Below, in pieces: positions 32,004-40,843 of a stretch of DNA of 57,834 nt; position 1 is the stretch's first letter; every line of letters starts with the position of its first letter. This DNA comes from Spirosoma sp. 48-14 (lineage in GTDB: Bacteria > Bacteroidota > Bacteroidia > Cytophagales > Spirosomataceae). Made by a program: the position numbers and the translations under genes. Below the pieces are notes generated by a model that had not been told where the DNA came from, did no database searches, and saw only the letters and a list, made by a program, of their open reading frames with translations. The stretch lies in the NCBI RefSeq assembly GCF_001898575.1, contig NZ_MKUD01000009.1, positions 264,578-322,411 of the forward strand, read 5' to 3'.

Positions 32004-33401
32004 ATGAATGCATTTATACATCTGTTAACAAAGCCCACCTTTCGTATCAGAAAGGCTATATCCTATTGTTTTATCGGTTTCTTTGCCGCTATAGCCTTAG
32101 CCTGCCAATCGCCCAAGCAAGACGTAGCGCCCGTATCCACCGGATCGACTATCGATGCCTCCGTATCTTTACAATGGATGGATTTGTTTTTACTTGTTGA
32201 TCGGTATGCGCCTGGCTATCGCCCACCCGTAGCCGCCCGAGCGCTGGCCTATATCGGGCTAGCGGCTTATGAAACGGTCGTCCCTGGCTCAGCCAATTAC
32301 CAGTCTGTAGCCTACAAATTTTCTGGTCTTAGTATCCCCAAACCCGAAGCGGGAAAAACGTACCAGTGGGATGTAGCCCTAAACGAATCTTATTACCTGA
32401 TGATGAAAGGTTTCTTCCCGCATGTATCAGACAAGGACAAGGCTAAAATTGACTCATTACATACTAAACTAGCCGTCGGCACGGGGAGTAGCGATGACAT
32501 CAGTCGATCCAAAAAGTTCGGCCAGGACGTTGCTACCGCCGTGATAGCCTACGCTAAAACCGATGTGGCTGGCGATGGGGCCTATCTGCGCAACCAGCCA
32601 GCCGATTATGTCCCGCCAACGGGCCCCGGGAAATGGCAGCCTACCGCCCCAGATTATAGCCGGGCATTGCTACCTTACTGGGGCAAAGTCAGGACGTTTG
32701 TTGCCAGCGAAACCGACAAAATAGCCAAAGAGCCCTTGAATTACAGCACGAACATCAAATCGACGCTGTTTGCGCAGGGTCTGGAAATTTATACGGCTAC
32801 GACTCCCCTGACCAATGACGAGAAATGGATTGGGGAGTTCTGGAGCGACGATATCTATCAGTTAACGTTTGAGCCTGCCGCCCGCTGGATTGCAGTGGCT
32901 AGCGAGGTAATTCGGAAGGATAAAGTCCCGCTCGATAAAGCAGTGTACACGTTTGCCAAGGTGGGTATGGGCCTCAGCGATGTAGGGGTAGCCTGCTGGA
33001 ATTCCAAATACATCTATAACGTTGAACGACCGATTACATACATCCAGCGGACTATCGATCCGACCTGGCGAACGCGGCTGAATAATCCAATCAGTATTAT
33101 GGTTGGCGTAACACCTCCGTTTCCGGCTTATCCGTCAGGTCATTCGTGCTTTGGTGCCGCTGCTGCCGAAGTTCTTACCGACATTTATGGGGCATCCTAT
33201 GCCATGACTGATCGGTGTCATGAGGGAAGAACTGAATTTAACGGTGCTCCCAGAAGCTTCAATAGCTTCTATGAAATGGCGCAGGAAAATGCCTACTCGC
33301 GTGTATTACTGGGGGTTCATTATCGGATGGATTGCGAAGAAGGCCTCCGGATGGGCTATGCCATTGGCCGTAAAGTAAACCAGTTGCCCTGGACTAAATA
33401 A
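32004..33401 (+). CDS. PAP2-superfamily, vanadium haloperoxidase-like lipoprotein
   Basis: A 465-residue protein with a lipoprotein signal (FAAIALACQ, Cys at the lipobox). The three-part phosphatase/haloperoxidase site is complete: KYIYNVERP (K-x6-RP), PSGHSCFG, and SRVLLGVHYRMD (SR-x3-G-x-H-x3-D). The domain order and length match vanadium-dependent haloperoxidase-related proteins more than lipid phosphatases. It may oxidise halides with H2O2 or act as an acid phosphatase; the motifs cannot separate these. It follows an HSPPPE gene on the same strand, as its paralogue at 40844 is adjacent to another. Confidence 0.88.
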   Translation: MNAFIHLLTKPTFRIRKAISYCFIGFFAAIALACQSPKQDVAPVSTGSTIDASVSLQWMDLFLLVDRYAPGYRPPVAARALAYIGLAAYETVVPGSANYQSVAYKFSGLSIPKPEAGKTYQWDVALNESYYLMMKGFFPHVSDKDKAKIDSLHTKLAVGTGSSDDISRSKKFGQDVATAVIAYAKTDVAGDGAYLRNQPADYVPPTGPGKWQPTAPDYSRALLPYWGKVRTFVASETDKIAKEPLNYSTNIKSTLFAQGLEIYTATTPLTNDEKWIGEFWSDDIYQLTFEPAARWIAVASEVIRKDKVPLDKAVYTFAKVGMGLSDVGVACWNSKYIYNVERPITYIQRTIDPTWRTRLNNPISIMVGVTPPFPAYPSGHSCFGAAAAEVLTDIYGASYAMTDRCHEGRTEFNGAPRSFNSFYEMAQENAYSRVLLGVHYRMDCEEGLRMGYAIGRKVNQLPWTK

Positions 33402-33423
33402 TCTTATCAACTTGCGAAGGATT

Positions 33424-33466
33424 AAGCAACGAACCCCACCGGTTTTACCAGTGGGGTTCGTTGTTT
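33424..33466. terminator. Hairpin terminator between convergent haloperoxidase and ASPIC genes
   Basis: Perfect 13-bp arms CAACGAACCCCAC (33427-33439) and GTGGGGTTCGTTG (33451-33463), extended by A/T pairs with T tails on the rightward strand. Confidence 0.75.
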
Positions 33467-33509
33467 GCATCGATTTAAAAACGGCACCCATTTTCGGACC
33501 AACCAGTGG

Positions 33510-35759
33510 TCATTTTCCAGGAAGTCCGGCAAACGCTACCGCAGGACGACATATAGGCGATTGATCAGCCGAAAATCGAAGGGGTTTAAGTGCAACCGGT
33601 TCCAGCTTAGTACTGCCTTCCGTGATCCGTAGAAATTGGTTGGGCCGAACGTTTTGAAACACCTGCACCGTTTTAGTCCCCTGCCAGCGGATTTCAATCT
33701 TATCGATCAGGGTAGCTTGGCCGATGCCAATTTCCCGCCGGAGTGGAGAGGCTCCGAAGCTTCCCCCTGAATTCACCTCCCGGTACACACTCCGTTGAAC
33801 ACCGTTTTCCCGAAATGTTAGCTTAACCTGCGACCCGATTGCCAGTCGGTTGGTCGTTGATCCTTGTAAATTAAGACAAATCCAGTTGTTGGCGCTCTGA
33901 CCCGGATTCAGATACAGGGCGCTGGGATACCTATCGCCCACGTAAGCTCCCCCCATCTCTATGTAAACATCCTGGTCGCCATCGTTATCCAGATCGGCAA
34001 ACGATACCCCATGTCCTTTTTGCAGGTGGCCCATCCGGGACGATGCTGTTACATCATCAAATGTTTTCCCCTGCTGATTCAGGAACAACTTGTTGGGAAC
34101 CAGTGAACGGTAGTTCGGATTTCCTGTGCCCAGATACATATCCAGAAACCCGTCATTGTTAATGTCACCAAAATTACCGCCCATCGAGAATGCCGTTTTC
34201 TGAACATTTGCTTCGTTCGACACATTGGTGAAGGTACCGTCGTGGTTGTTTCGATAGAGATAGATCATGCCATTATGGCCAATCGGCAGCTTCAGAGCTT
34301 CAGCCGCTTCGTAGTGAGCCAGCGATTTCTGGAAGGTATAATTACACACAAAAATATCCTGCCAGCCATCGTTGTCGTAGTCCCAGAACCAGGTGGTGAA
34401 ACTACCGAACGATTCGTCGTTGAGCCCTGCGCTTACCGTTACATCCTCAAACGAAGGCATTTTCGACCGCAGACCTTTATTTTTCAACAGGTATCGGTTC
34501 CCATCCATCGTAGAAACAAACAGATCCTGCCAGCCATCATGATTATAATCGGCCGACGTAACGCCCTTTACAAAGCCTACAATTGCGCAGTTGGCCTGCT
34601 GAGCTACTTCCGTAAACGTACCATCCTGATTGTTCACAAAGAGTTCGCAAGGATGGCTTTTACCCTGGTTGCGAAACAAGCTGGGAGTTTCATTACCGAT
34701 AAATACATCCAGCCATCCATCGTTATTCACATCGGTCCAGGTGGCTGTTTGCGTCGGATGAAAGGACAATAACCCACTGACGGTTGTCACATCGGTAAAC
34801 GTACCATCGCCGTTATTTCTCAGCAGTGAATTAGGCTGCTCGCCAAACTGGCCCTGCCAGGCACCCCGGAGCACGAAAATATCGGGGAAGCCATCGTTAT
34901 TGTAGTCTGTTTGCATCATATTCAGGCCGCCAGTGAGTTGCTTGAGCCCTGATTGTTCCGAGCGGTCACTAAAAGTGCCATCTGCATTGTTTTTATAATA
35001 ATGCATGGGTTCGTCCAGTCCCCAAGACGACAGGGCGATGTCGAGGTAACCGTCCCGATCGAAATCTTCAATAATGACGCCACCAGCCATGTTATTGACA
35101 TCGAGCTTTAGCGAATGAGCAATATCCTGAAACGCGGTGGTTTTCTTGGTGGTATCGGCCATATTGGGAATCAGCCAGCTTTTAGGTACATCCTTCGGAT
35201 ATTTCCCCAACGTCATGTAAGCCAGATTGAGCAGCCAGCGCGATTCCACATCATCTGGTGTTTGCTTCAGTATGGTTTCAAATAGCTCAATAGCCTTTTT
35301 TGAGCCCGTCTGAATCGTATGGATACCATTTCCCCGGATGGGCAGAATACATGACTCCGCCGAGTGGTTGTTCCGGCAGTTGGCCTTTTCACCTAACCTC
35401 AGATAGGCTAACGCCAGCTCACCCATGGCAATTTGCGACGCGCGTGGATTAGCAGTACCCAGTTGTTGGGTAATCGTTTCCAGCAGGGGAATGGCTTTTT
35501 CTTCTTCACCCAGCTTGAGTAAGATCGTCGCCTTCAGGTACAGTTCGGTTTCACTAGCCCTAAAACCATCGATCATGGAGTCAACATGAGCAAGCTGAGA
35601 TTCAGGGCTAAAATCATTGCGATAGTCCCGGAATCGATAGTTGGCTTTCTTGAGGAGTTTGACCATTTCCTCATGCGATTTGGAGCTTGATTTCAGCCCG
35701 GCTACCATAGCCATTAGAGCCCCTGCCCCAATCAGGAGATAAATTAATTTTTTCAACAT
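33510..35759 (-). CDS. CRTAC1-like FG-GAP/VCBS repeat protein with ASPIC/UnbV domain
   Basis: A 749-residue exported protein. Signal peptide (KKLIYLLIGAGALMAMVAG). Residues 40-190 are TPR-like helices. From about 215 to 610 come FG-GAP/VCBS repeats with calcium-binding loops (DFDRDGYLD, DYNNDGFPD, DVNNDGWLD, DYNHDGWQD, DYDNDGWQD, DINNDGFLD, DLDNDGDQD). The C-terminal ASPIC/UnbV domain follows (VYREVNSGGSFGASPLRREIGIG, IDKIEIRWQGTKTVQVF). These proteins are common in Bacteroidota and often sit with SusCD or TPR partners. Cell-surface ligand binding is likely. An HSPPPE gene lies about 200 bp upstream on the same strand. Confidence 0.9.
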   Translation of the reverse strand: MLKKLIYLLIGAGALMAMVAGLKSSSKSHEEMVKLLKKANYRFRDYRNDFSPESQLAHVDSMIDGFRASETELYLKATILLKLGEEEKAIPLLETITQQLGTANPRASQIAMGELALAYLRLGEKANCRNNHSAESCILPIRGNGIHTIQTGSKKAIELFETILKQTPDDVESRWLLNLAYMTLGKYPKDVPKSWLIPNMADTTKKTTAFQDIAHSLKLDVNNMAGGVIIEDFDRDGYLDIALSSWGLDEPMHYYKNNADGTFSDRSEQSGLKQLTGGLNMMQTDYNNDGFPDIFVLRGAWQGQFGEQPNSLLRNNGDGTFTDVTTVSGLLSFHPTQTATWTDVNNDGWLDVFIGNETPSLFRNQGKSHPCELFVNNQDGTFTEVAQQANCAIVGFVKGVTSADYNHDGWQDLFVSTMDGNRYLLKNKGLRSKMPSFEDVTVSAGLNDESFGSFTTWFWDYDNDGWQDIFVCNYTFQKSLAHYEAAEALKLPIGHNGMIYLYRNNHDGTFTNVSNEANVQKTAFSMGGNFGDINNDGFLDMYLGTGNPNYRSLVPNKLFLNQQGKTFDDVTASSRMGHLQKGHGVSFADLDNDGDQDVYIEMGGAYVGDRYPSALYLNPGQSANNWICLNLQGSTTNRLAIGSQVKLTFRENGVQRSVYREVNSGGSFGASPLRREIGIGQATLIDKIEIRWQGTKTVQVFQNVRPNQFLRITEGSTKLEPVALKPLRFSADQSPICRPAVAFAGLPGK

Positions 35760-35966
35760 GTATAAGCGATTGGGCATCCATTACACAGTATGGACGCGGA
35801 ATGTCTGAACGGATCAATGAGTTTATGGAGATTAACCCAGCCGATTAGTTCGCCTGATTCAGGAATCAATCGGGCATAGGTGTCCCTACCGTCTGGTTTA
35901 TACGCAGACAGAAATGTCCAGCAACAGTTACATACTCTGCTGGATTAGCTCATGTGAAGAGATCGC

Positions 35967-36509
35967 TCAGACTTCTGGCGGGGGCGAATGGACAGGCAGG
36001 AATAAGGTTGACAGGGGTGCAGCAAAGCCAGAAATCGAAACAGGCTCCCGCCAGGAAGAATGATTGAACTGAACGACGAGTCGAACGCCCTGGTAGTACT
36101 CTTTTACTAAGAGTTTAAGAAGATGATTCGTTTTCTGGGGTGCATTTGTCGAATCATCCCCAAATTGATGTTTAATAAAATCCAGCAGATCGCCTTGCCA
36201 GAACGAGTTCTTTTTTTTGGCAAGCCCTACAATGAGCAGCGTATCATGTTGAATTTCCTGATGAATAATATCGTAGTAGCTGGCATGGTAAACAAACCCC
36301 TCGTCTGGGTGGGTCGTCAACTCCCCTTCGGTACCGGGATTGTTGAGAGGAATATAAAATTCAACCAGACTATCGACCGACCGATACACTCTTAATCGAC
36401 TGGCCAAATCGCCTTCTTCCTGCCAGCCAATCATCCATATAACCAGCACATGAGCCAGGATGTGGCACAGTAGTAGACTGAATAGACCGATGGCGACAAC
36501 TGTTCTCAA
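35967..36509 (-). CDS. Membrane-anchored hypothetical protein of the HSPPPE family, copy 2
   Basis: A 180-residue paralogue of the 31045 product: membrane helix (VVAIGLFSLLLCHILAHVLVIW), LRVYRSVDSLVEFYIPL, DEGFVYHASYYDII, SFWQGDLLDFIKHQF, LLKLLVKEYYQG, and the identical ending LPVHSPPPEV. It is more diverged from copies 1 and 3 than they are from each other. It is 200 bp upstream of the ASPIC/UnbV gene on the same strand. Confidence 0.8.
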   Translation of the reverse strand: MRTVVAIGLFSLLLCHILAHVLVIWMIGWQEEGDLASRLRVYRSVDSLVEFYIPLNNPGTEGELTTHPDEGFVYHASYYDIIHQEIQHDTLLIVGLAKKKNSFWQGDLLDFIKHQFGDDSTNAPQKTNHLLKLLVKEYYQGVRLVVQFNHSSWREPVSISGFAAPLSTLFLPVHSPPPEV

Positions 36510-36551
36510 CAGGAAATTCGTATGATATAAACGTTGATATAAATTAAGAGG

Positions 36552-36584
36552 CTGGTTACCTAAGAAGTTGACTGAGGTAACCAG
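36552..36584 (-). terminator. Hairpin after the TauE-MetE-core operon
   Basis: Arms CTGGTTACCT (36552-36561) and AGGTAACCAG (36575-36584), 13-nt loop, then CTCTTAATTT on the leftward strand. It lies 70 bp past the MetE-core stop. Confidence 0.5.
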
Positions 36585-36654
36585 TCTTCTACTAGCTAAT
36601 TTCTATTCTAAAACACTGGCAGTTAGCCAGTAAGCACTTTGCCGTATACTGATA

Positions 36655-37719
36655 TCAGCCCAGTGCCTTCTCCGCAAGAGCAGTACCTTCGATCCGGGCC
36701 TTGATTTTGGCAAACGCAATATCACGAGCGGTTGATACATCATCGGCAAAAGGCGAAAACCCACAATCGTCAGTCGTACCTAATTGATTAACGGGTATAG
36801 TTTGAGCGGCTTCCAAAATTAAATCCCGGATTTGCTCGGCGGTTTCTACCTGAGGGTCCAGCACGTTGGTAACACCCAGGAAAACGCGCTGATTCGGTTT
36901 GAGGTTGGCTTTAATAGCCGCCAGAACGCCCGGTTTATTTTTTTCAGCCGCATATTCCAGGTAAAAATTACCCGCTTTCAGATCAAACAAAGCAGGCAGC
37001 AGGTCATCATAACTAATATCAGCACTGTGCGTTGAATCATGGTCACCTCCGGGGCAGGAGTGAACACCGATTCGAGCCTGCTCTTCCGGGCTAAAACGGG
37101 CCAAAACCTGATTGTTCAGGTCGATAAAAGCCTGCAATAACTGTTTGCTGGGGTCTAATTTAAGCGCCAGCCTTCCTTCTGTAAAGTCAATCTGAACGTT
37201 ATAGGCTCCGGCATCCAAACAGTTTCGGATTTCTTTTTCGGCTTCGTTGACCAGATCGGCTAAAAAGGATTCCTGACTATAGCCGTCGATTCCATCCTGT
37301 GGATAAAGCAAACTGAGTGCTGAAACGGCAATGACGGCTTGCTTAATGGGCCGATTCGTAAACGTTTTGGCCCGTTTCAAATAGGTATCAGCCGTTGTTG
37401 TATAGTGGAATGGACCTTTCGAAATAACCGGCAACTGACGGGTATGGCCATCGGCAAAGGGAATAACAACGCCGTTTGGCTGCAACCCCTCCAGGCCCGT
37501 AATTGGATAGGTGGCAAAACTGGGTTTAGCCTGCTCGCCATCGGTAATAACCGGCGACCCTGTTTGTTCGAGAGCAGCAATGGTTTCCTGAAGCGCCTGA
37601 TTGGTTAGACGATCCAGTTCCTGCTGAGAAATCTGCGCATTGGCAAAAGCGGTCATCGCTTCCTGCAAGTAGGCCGGGCGGGGTACGCTGCCAACGGGTT
37701 CGGTAGGTAAAACAGTCAT
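36655..37719 (-). CDS. MetE-core (cobalamin-independent methionine synthase II-like) protein
   Basis: A 354-residue protein equal to the C-terminal catalytic barrel of MetE without the N-terminal half. It begins LPTEPVGSVPRPAYL. Zinc ligands are recognisable: His and Cys in GVHSCPGGDHDS, Glu in NFYLEYA, Cys in TTDDCGFSPF. Stand-alone cores transfer methyl groups to homocysteine or other thiols from donors other than tri-glutamyl folate. It is 12 bp downstream of a TauE-type exporter, so the pair probably handles a methylated or oxidised sulfur compound. Confidence 0.88.
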   Translation of the reverse strand: MTVLPTEPVGSVPRPAYLQEAMTAFANAQISQQELDRLTNQALQETIAALEQTGSPVITDGEQAKPSFATYPITGLEGLQPNGVVIPFADGHTRQLPVISKGPFHYTTTADTYLKRAKTFTNRPIKQAVIAVSALSLLYPQDGIDGYSQESFLADLVNEAEKEIRNCLDAGAYNVQIDFTEGRLALKLDPSKQLLQAFIDLNNQVLARFSPEEQARIGVHSCPGGDHDSTHSADISYDDLLPALFDLKAGNFYLEYAAEKNKPGVLAAIKANLKPNQRVFLGVTNVLDPQVETAEQIRDLILEAAQTIPVNQLGTTDDCGFSPFADDVSTARDIAFAKIKARIEGTALAEKALG

Positions 37720-37731
37720 AATCGTAAAAAA

Positions 37732-38718
37732 TTAGGTAACAGAATGGCGTTGTAAGCGGGCGATATAGGCAAACAAGCCTAAACCGGCCGCCAGAGTAAG
37801 TAAACACAAGCCCCACTGAGGTGCCGAAGGTCGAATTACAATTAGTGCGCCAATAAATTGAACAAACAAGATTATGTACAGCAACCGGGCAATAATGGGT
37901 CGGGCCAGACGAGTAATCACAAAGGCTCCCAGGGGCGCAAAAAATACCACTACCGGAATGCAGGTCAACCACAATTCAAATGATTCCCGGCTAAAGTCGT
38001 GGAGAATGCCTGCGTGTAGAAAAAAGCCCAGCAACGTCTCGATAGTCATGATCAGTACAGAGGAAGGCGTCGCTACTTTTTCGTTCAGCCGGTAATAAAT
38101 CGTGACCAGACAAAACGTAAAGATGTTGATCCCTGTCCCAAAAATCGATGAAATAACCCCGCCCACCAGGCCAAACGCGATTAGTCGAACCTGATCGGCT
38201 GCCTGAAAGTCAGGAATAGCGTCGAAAACGATACGGGATGGATTACGATTCTCCCGCCAGAGTGTGATGCCAAAACTAAGCCAGAGAGATACGAAAAACA
38301 GTTTGGCCGCAACCGGCGAAATCAGCGGAACGACATAATACGTGCCAAAAATCAGGCCCACGATTCCCCCGATGGTTACGAATCGGATGTAGTTCCAGTC
38401 TACCCGAACGCGCAGCCCCAGAATGAGCAGAGAGGCCGAAGTCATCCCAATGCTTTGAATCGCAAAAGAGAAGTTACGGGCTACGGGTGGCGGAATCTTC
38501 AGCAGTAACGTAAACACGGGGTACGAAATAGCTGCGCTACCTTCAGGGCTCGACCCGGCAATAAATGAGCCAAATACCATGGTCAACGCAGCTGCCCACC
38601 GACGCGCCAGAAAACTCACATCACTCTGTGTACTCATGTACCAACCCCAGCTAATGAGTACGCTGAGCATAAAAGCAAAGTACAGAACAGGAATACGACG
38701 TGCAGGACGATCGGCCAT
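37732..38718 (-). CDS. TauE/SafE-family transporter, second copy
   Basis: A 328-residue membrane protein with about nine helices. TMVFGSFIAGSSPEGSAAIS and FGLVGGVISSIFGTGINIF correspond to the two signature regions of TauE/SafE proteins, although the four-Gly runs are diverged. The start is ATG 38718; a GTG one codon upstream is possible. It is in an operon with the MetE-core gene, but has no operator of the sulfur-island series, so it is regulated separately from the first tauE. Confidence 0.85.
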   Translation of the reverse strand: MADRPARRIPVLYFAFMLSVLISWGWYMSTQSDVSFLARRWAAALTMVFGSFIAGSSPEGSAAISYPVFTLLLKIPPPVARNFSFAIQSIGMTSASLLILGLRVRVDWNYIRFVTIGGIVGLIFGTYYVVPLISPVAAKLFFVSLWLSFGITLWRENRNPSRIVFDAIPDFQAADQVRLIAFGLVGGVISSIFGTGINIFTFCLVTIYYRLNEKVATPSSVLIMTIETLLGFFLHAGILHDFSRESFELWLTCIPVVVFFAPLGAFVITRLARPIIARLLYIILFVQFIGALIVIRPSAPQWGLCLLTLAAGLGLFAYIARLQRHSVT

Positions 38719-38821
38719 CACTATAATAGATGAGAATCAGGTGAATTGTACAGGATAGCAGAGCCCAACCATAGCGACAGCCGGTTAAGACGTTTCGTCG
38801 CTATGGCCAGTTAAGAACAGG

Positions 38822-39073
38822 CTACTTATTTAACCGACTCAGGATTGTTTCCTGATTAGCCACAATCGTTTCCAGCAGTTCCTGATTTTTCAGAATCGAC
38901 TGTTGGTTTCCTAAAATACTTTCCTGGTTGGCAATAATCGTTTGCTGATTGCTCAGAATCGATTCCAGACTAGCCTGGTTGGATAGGATCGACTCCTGAT
39001 TTTTTAAAATTGATTCCTGATTAGCCAGGATCGATTCCTGGTTTTTCAGCACTTGGTCGTTGGATGCCTCCAT
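38822..39073 (-). CDS. Heptad-repeat coiled-coil protein (NQESIL repeats)
   Basis: An 83-residue protein made of repeats that all begin NQ: NQESILA, NQESILK, NQESILS, NQASLESILS, NQQTIIA, NQESILG, NQQSILK, NQELLETIVA, NQETILS. The spacing is 7-7-7-10, then 7-7-7-10 again, so two 31-residue units. This gives a regular coiled coil with Ile/Leu core and a periodic stagger. It has no signal peptide and no family that I recognise. It is probably an oligomer-forming or scaffold peptide. Confidence 0.75.
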   Translation of the reverse strand: MEASNDQVLKNQESILANQESILKNQESILSNQASLESILSNQQTIIANQESILGNQQSILKNQELLETIVANQETILSRLNK

Positions 39074-39187
39074 AGTTTGATTTGATTTAGATAAAGGAAT
39101 TAATTGGTGGAACTGATATTAGCTAAATAGGCTCTACTGAGATTTTTAGGACATTTAGACTACTGCTCTACACTTGATCAGCGTAGG

Positions 39188-39457
39188 TTAACCGGGCAAG
39201 GGTTGCTCAAGCGGACCGGGTAAGGTTTGCCGGGAATGAGTCGTTTGTTGTAGCCATTTTTGAAAACGCTGAGTCAGAAAAGGTAGCGCCAGACAAACCA
39301 TATAAGGCACCAGCAGACAGGTCAGACAAAACGTTCGGACAAACACAGGCCAGTGGGCCGTAAACGGTAACTGGGCCAGACCATAGCTTACGACTGTGCT
39401 GTATGGAAACATTGCCGACCATACTAGTAACGCCATTTTCCACTTATTGAATTTCAT
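39188..39457 (-). CDS. Small two-helix membrane protein, DUF2798-like
   Basis: An 89-residue protein with two membrane helices (ALLVWSAMFPYSTVVSYGLAQL; TFCLTCLLVPYMVCLALPFL) and a polar C-terminal tail. Size and layout recall DUF2798 proteins, but the match is weak. It stands alone. Confidence 0.6.
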   Translation of the reverse strand: MKFNKWKMALLVWSAMFPYSTVVSYGLAQLPFTAHWPVFVRTFCLTCLLVPYMVCLALPFLTQRFQKWLQQTTHSRQTLPGPLEQPLPG

Positions 39458-39544
39458 GAGATCGACAGATTAAAAATGCTATAAACCAATGCTTCTTCAC
39501 AAGAATTATAGGTATTTGTCAGTAAGACGATTAAGTTTGTCGAG

Positions 39545-39645
39545 CATGATGTCCTCACCAGCAAAACTGGTGAGGAGCATAGACTACCAACCTATCATTT
39601 AATACTGTTGAGCCGGACTACTACAGGGTAGTGGTCCGGTTTTTA
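39545..39645 (+). ncRNA. Candidate small RNA with promoter and terminator
   Basis: No gene lies here, yet TAAGTTTG (39532-39539) matches the -7 consensus. Downstream is a 10-bp hairpin TCCTCACCAG-CAAAA-CTGGTGAGGA (39552-39576). Then comes a terminator: CCGGACTACTAC (39613-39624) pairing with GTAGTGGTCCGG (39628-39639) and TTTTT. That makes a transcript of about 100 nt. The nearest genes are not on this strand, so the terminator has no other obvious user. Confidence 0.4.
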
Positions 39646-40026
39646 TGTTTTATGGGATATAGTTTCCTTGGTTACCCAGATCCTTCGCTGTCGTAGGGAT
39701 ACCGGACAGAACCATTCTCGCAACGGATTTGATGTCAGCCGAATAAAAAGGTCCGTCAGGCGGTTACCTGGGGGAACGCTTGTATTGCCTACAACCATTC
39801 AGCACTTACCGACGAAATCGATATGCCTTGACCCCGAGCCAAACTCGTTTTCTGGCAAACCAAATGGCGAACGGAGACTTTTGCTAGTACAAAAAGCCTA
39901 TTCGGGTCCATCGGTTAAATGCCGTTGGGACGTAAGTAGAAAGAGGGGGTATTGTACAATTACGAAACGACCAGTAAGCAAAGCTTAAAAGCTATGCGAG
40001 TATGCCGAATGCAGGCGTACAAACCA
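39646..40026. other. Intergenic region with no supported gene
   Basis: A 106-codon frame on the plus strand (39668-39988) has no recognisable family and an unusual, Arg-rich composition, so I leave it out. No strong palindromes or repeats are apparent. Confidence 0.45.
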
Positions 40027-40575
40027 TTAGATAGCCCACTCGGGCGGAGGAGAATGAATCGACGAAGAGCGGGTGGCAAAAGCGACCGGCTTTTCGGGAA
40101 CCCGGACAGACTGCTGCCAGGTTGAAGGATGAAAATGAAGAACAACCGGCGAACCGGGTGAATACTCTTTGAGCAGAAACTTCAGCAATTGACCCGCTTT
40201 CTGATTGGTATCTGAAGAGGTAGCCAAATGGTCGTTGAGAAACGAGAGCAGATCATCCTGCCAAACCGAATGACTACGGGATTCCAGCCCAGCAATGTGC
40301 AATGTATCTCCCGTCAGTTCCAGGCTAACGACCGTGTAATAGCGGCCCCGATAACTGAACCCATCCTCTGTAGTACGCGCAATTGTCTTACCATCAGCTT
40401 GATCATTGAGGGGTACCTGAAACTCAACGATGCTATCGACTGACCGATACACAAGCAATCGCTCTGACAGGTCGTTTTCGGCTCGCCACCAACTAACCAT
40501 ACCCACAATGGCACTAGCCAGAGTGTGGCACAGCAGAAGGGCAAATAAGCCTATCGAAACCTGTTTTTGAAGCAT
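40027..40575 (-). CDS. Membrane-anchored hypothetical protein of the HSPPPE family, copy 3
   Basis: A 182-residue paralogue of the 31045 product, starting MLQKQVSIGLFALLLCH. It shares LLVYRSVDSIVEFQVPL, DGFSYRGRYYTVVSLEL, SVWQDDLLSFLNDHL and LKFLLKEYSPG. The ending is IHSPPPEWAI, three residues beyond the shared motif. It is divergent from the second haloperoxidase-like gene, with 268 bp between their starts. Confidence 0.8.
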   Translation of the reverse strand: MLQKQVSIGLFALLLCHTLASAIVGMVSWWRAENDLSERLLVYRSVDSIVEFQVPLNDQADGKTIARTTEDGFSYRGRYYTVVSLELTGDTLHIAGLESRSHSVWQDDLLSFLNDHLATSSDTNQKAGQLLKFLLKEYSPGSPVVLHFHPSTWQQSVRVPEKPVAFATRSSSIHSPPPEWAI

Positions 40576-40843
40576 GGTTGTACTGGTATCTATACAAAAG
40601 TAATACGCTTCTGAAATAATCAATACAACGATAGGATTAAATCTTGATTTTTTTGAATCGATTTATTGATTGGGTTAATAATTAGCGGATCAGATTAAGA
40701 CTAAGCAATATACTTTAACTAGGGTATTCTGGTATAACCGCCATGAAATACAACATAATCATTTGTATTGCCATTTCTTCAAACAAAGACAACTGCAGTT
40801 GGCAAACTTTTTGCCTTCCAGCTCTTGGGTTAATAAAAAGATA

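Noticed and set aside
38822..39073. Tandem DNA repeat as non-coding satellite
   Set aside because: Repeats keep one reading frame with perfect heptad logic, so selection on protein is the better explanation.
39668..39988. 106-codon open frame
   Set aside because: Arg-rich, no family, no ribosome-binding or promoter pattern; composition unlike neighbours.
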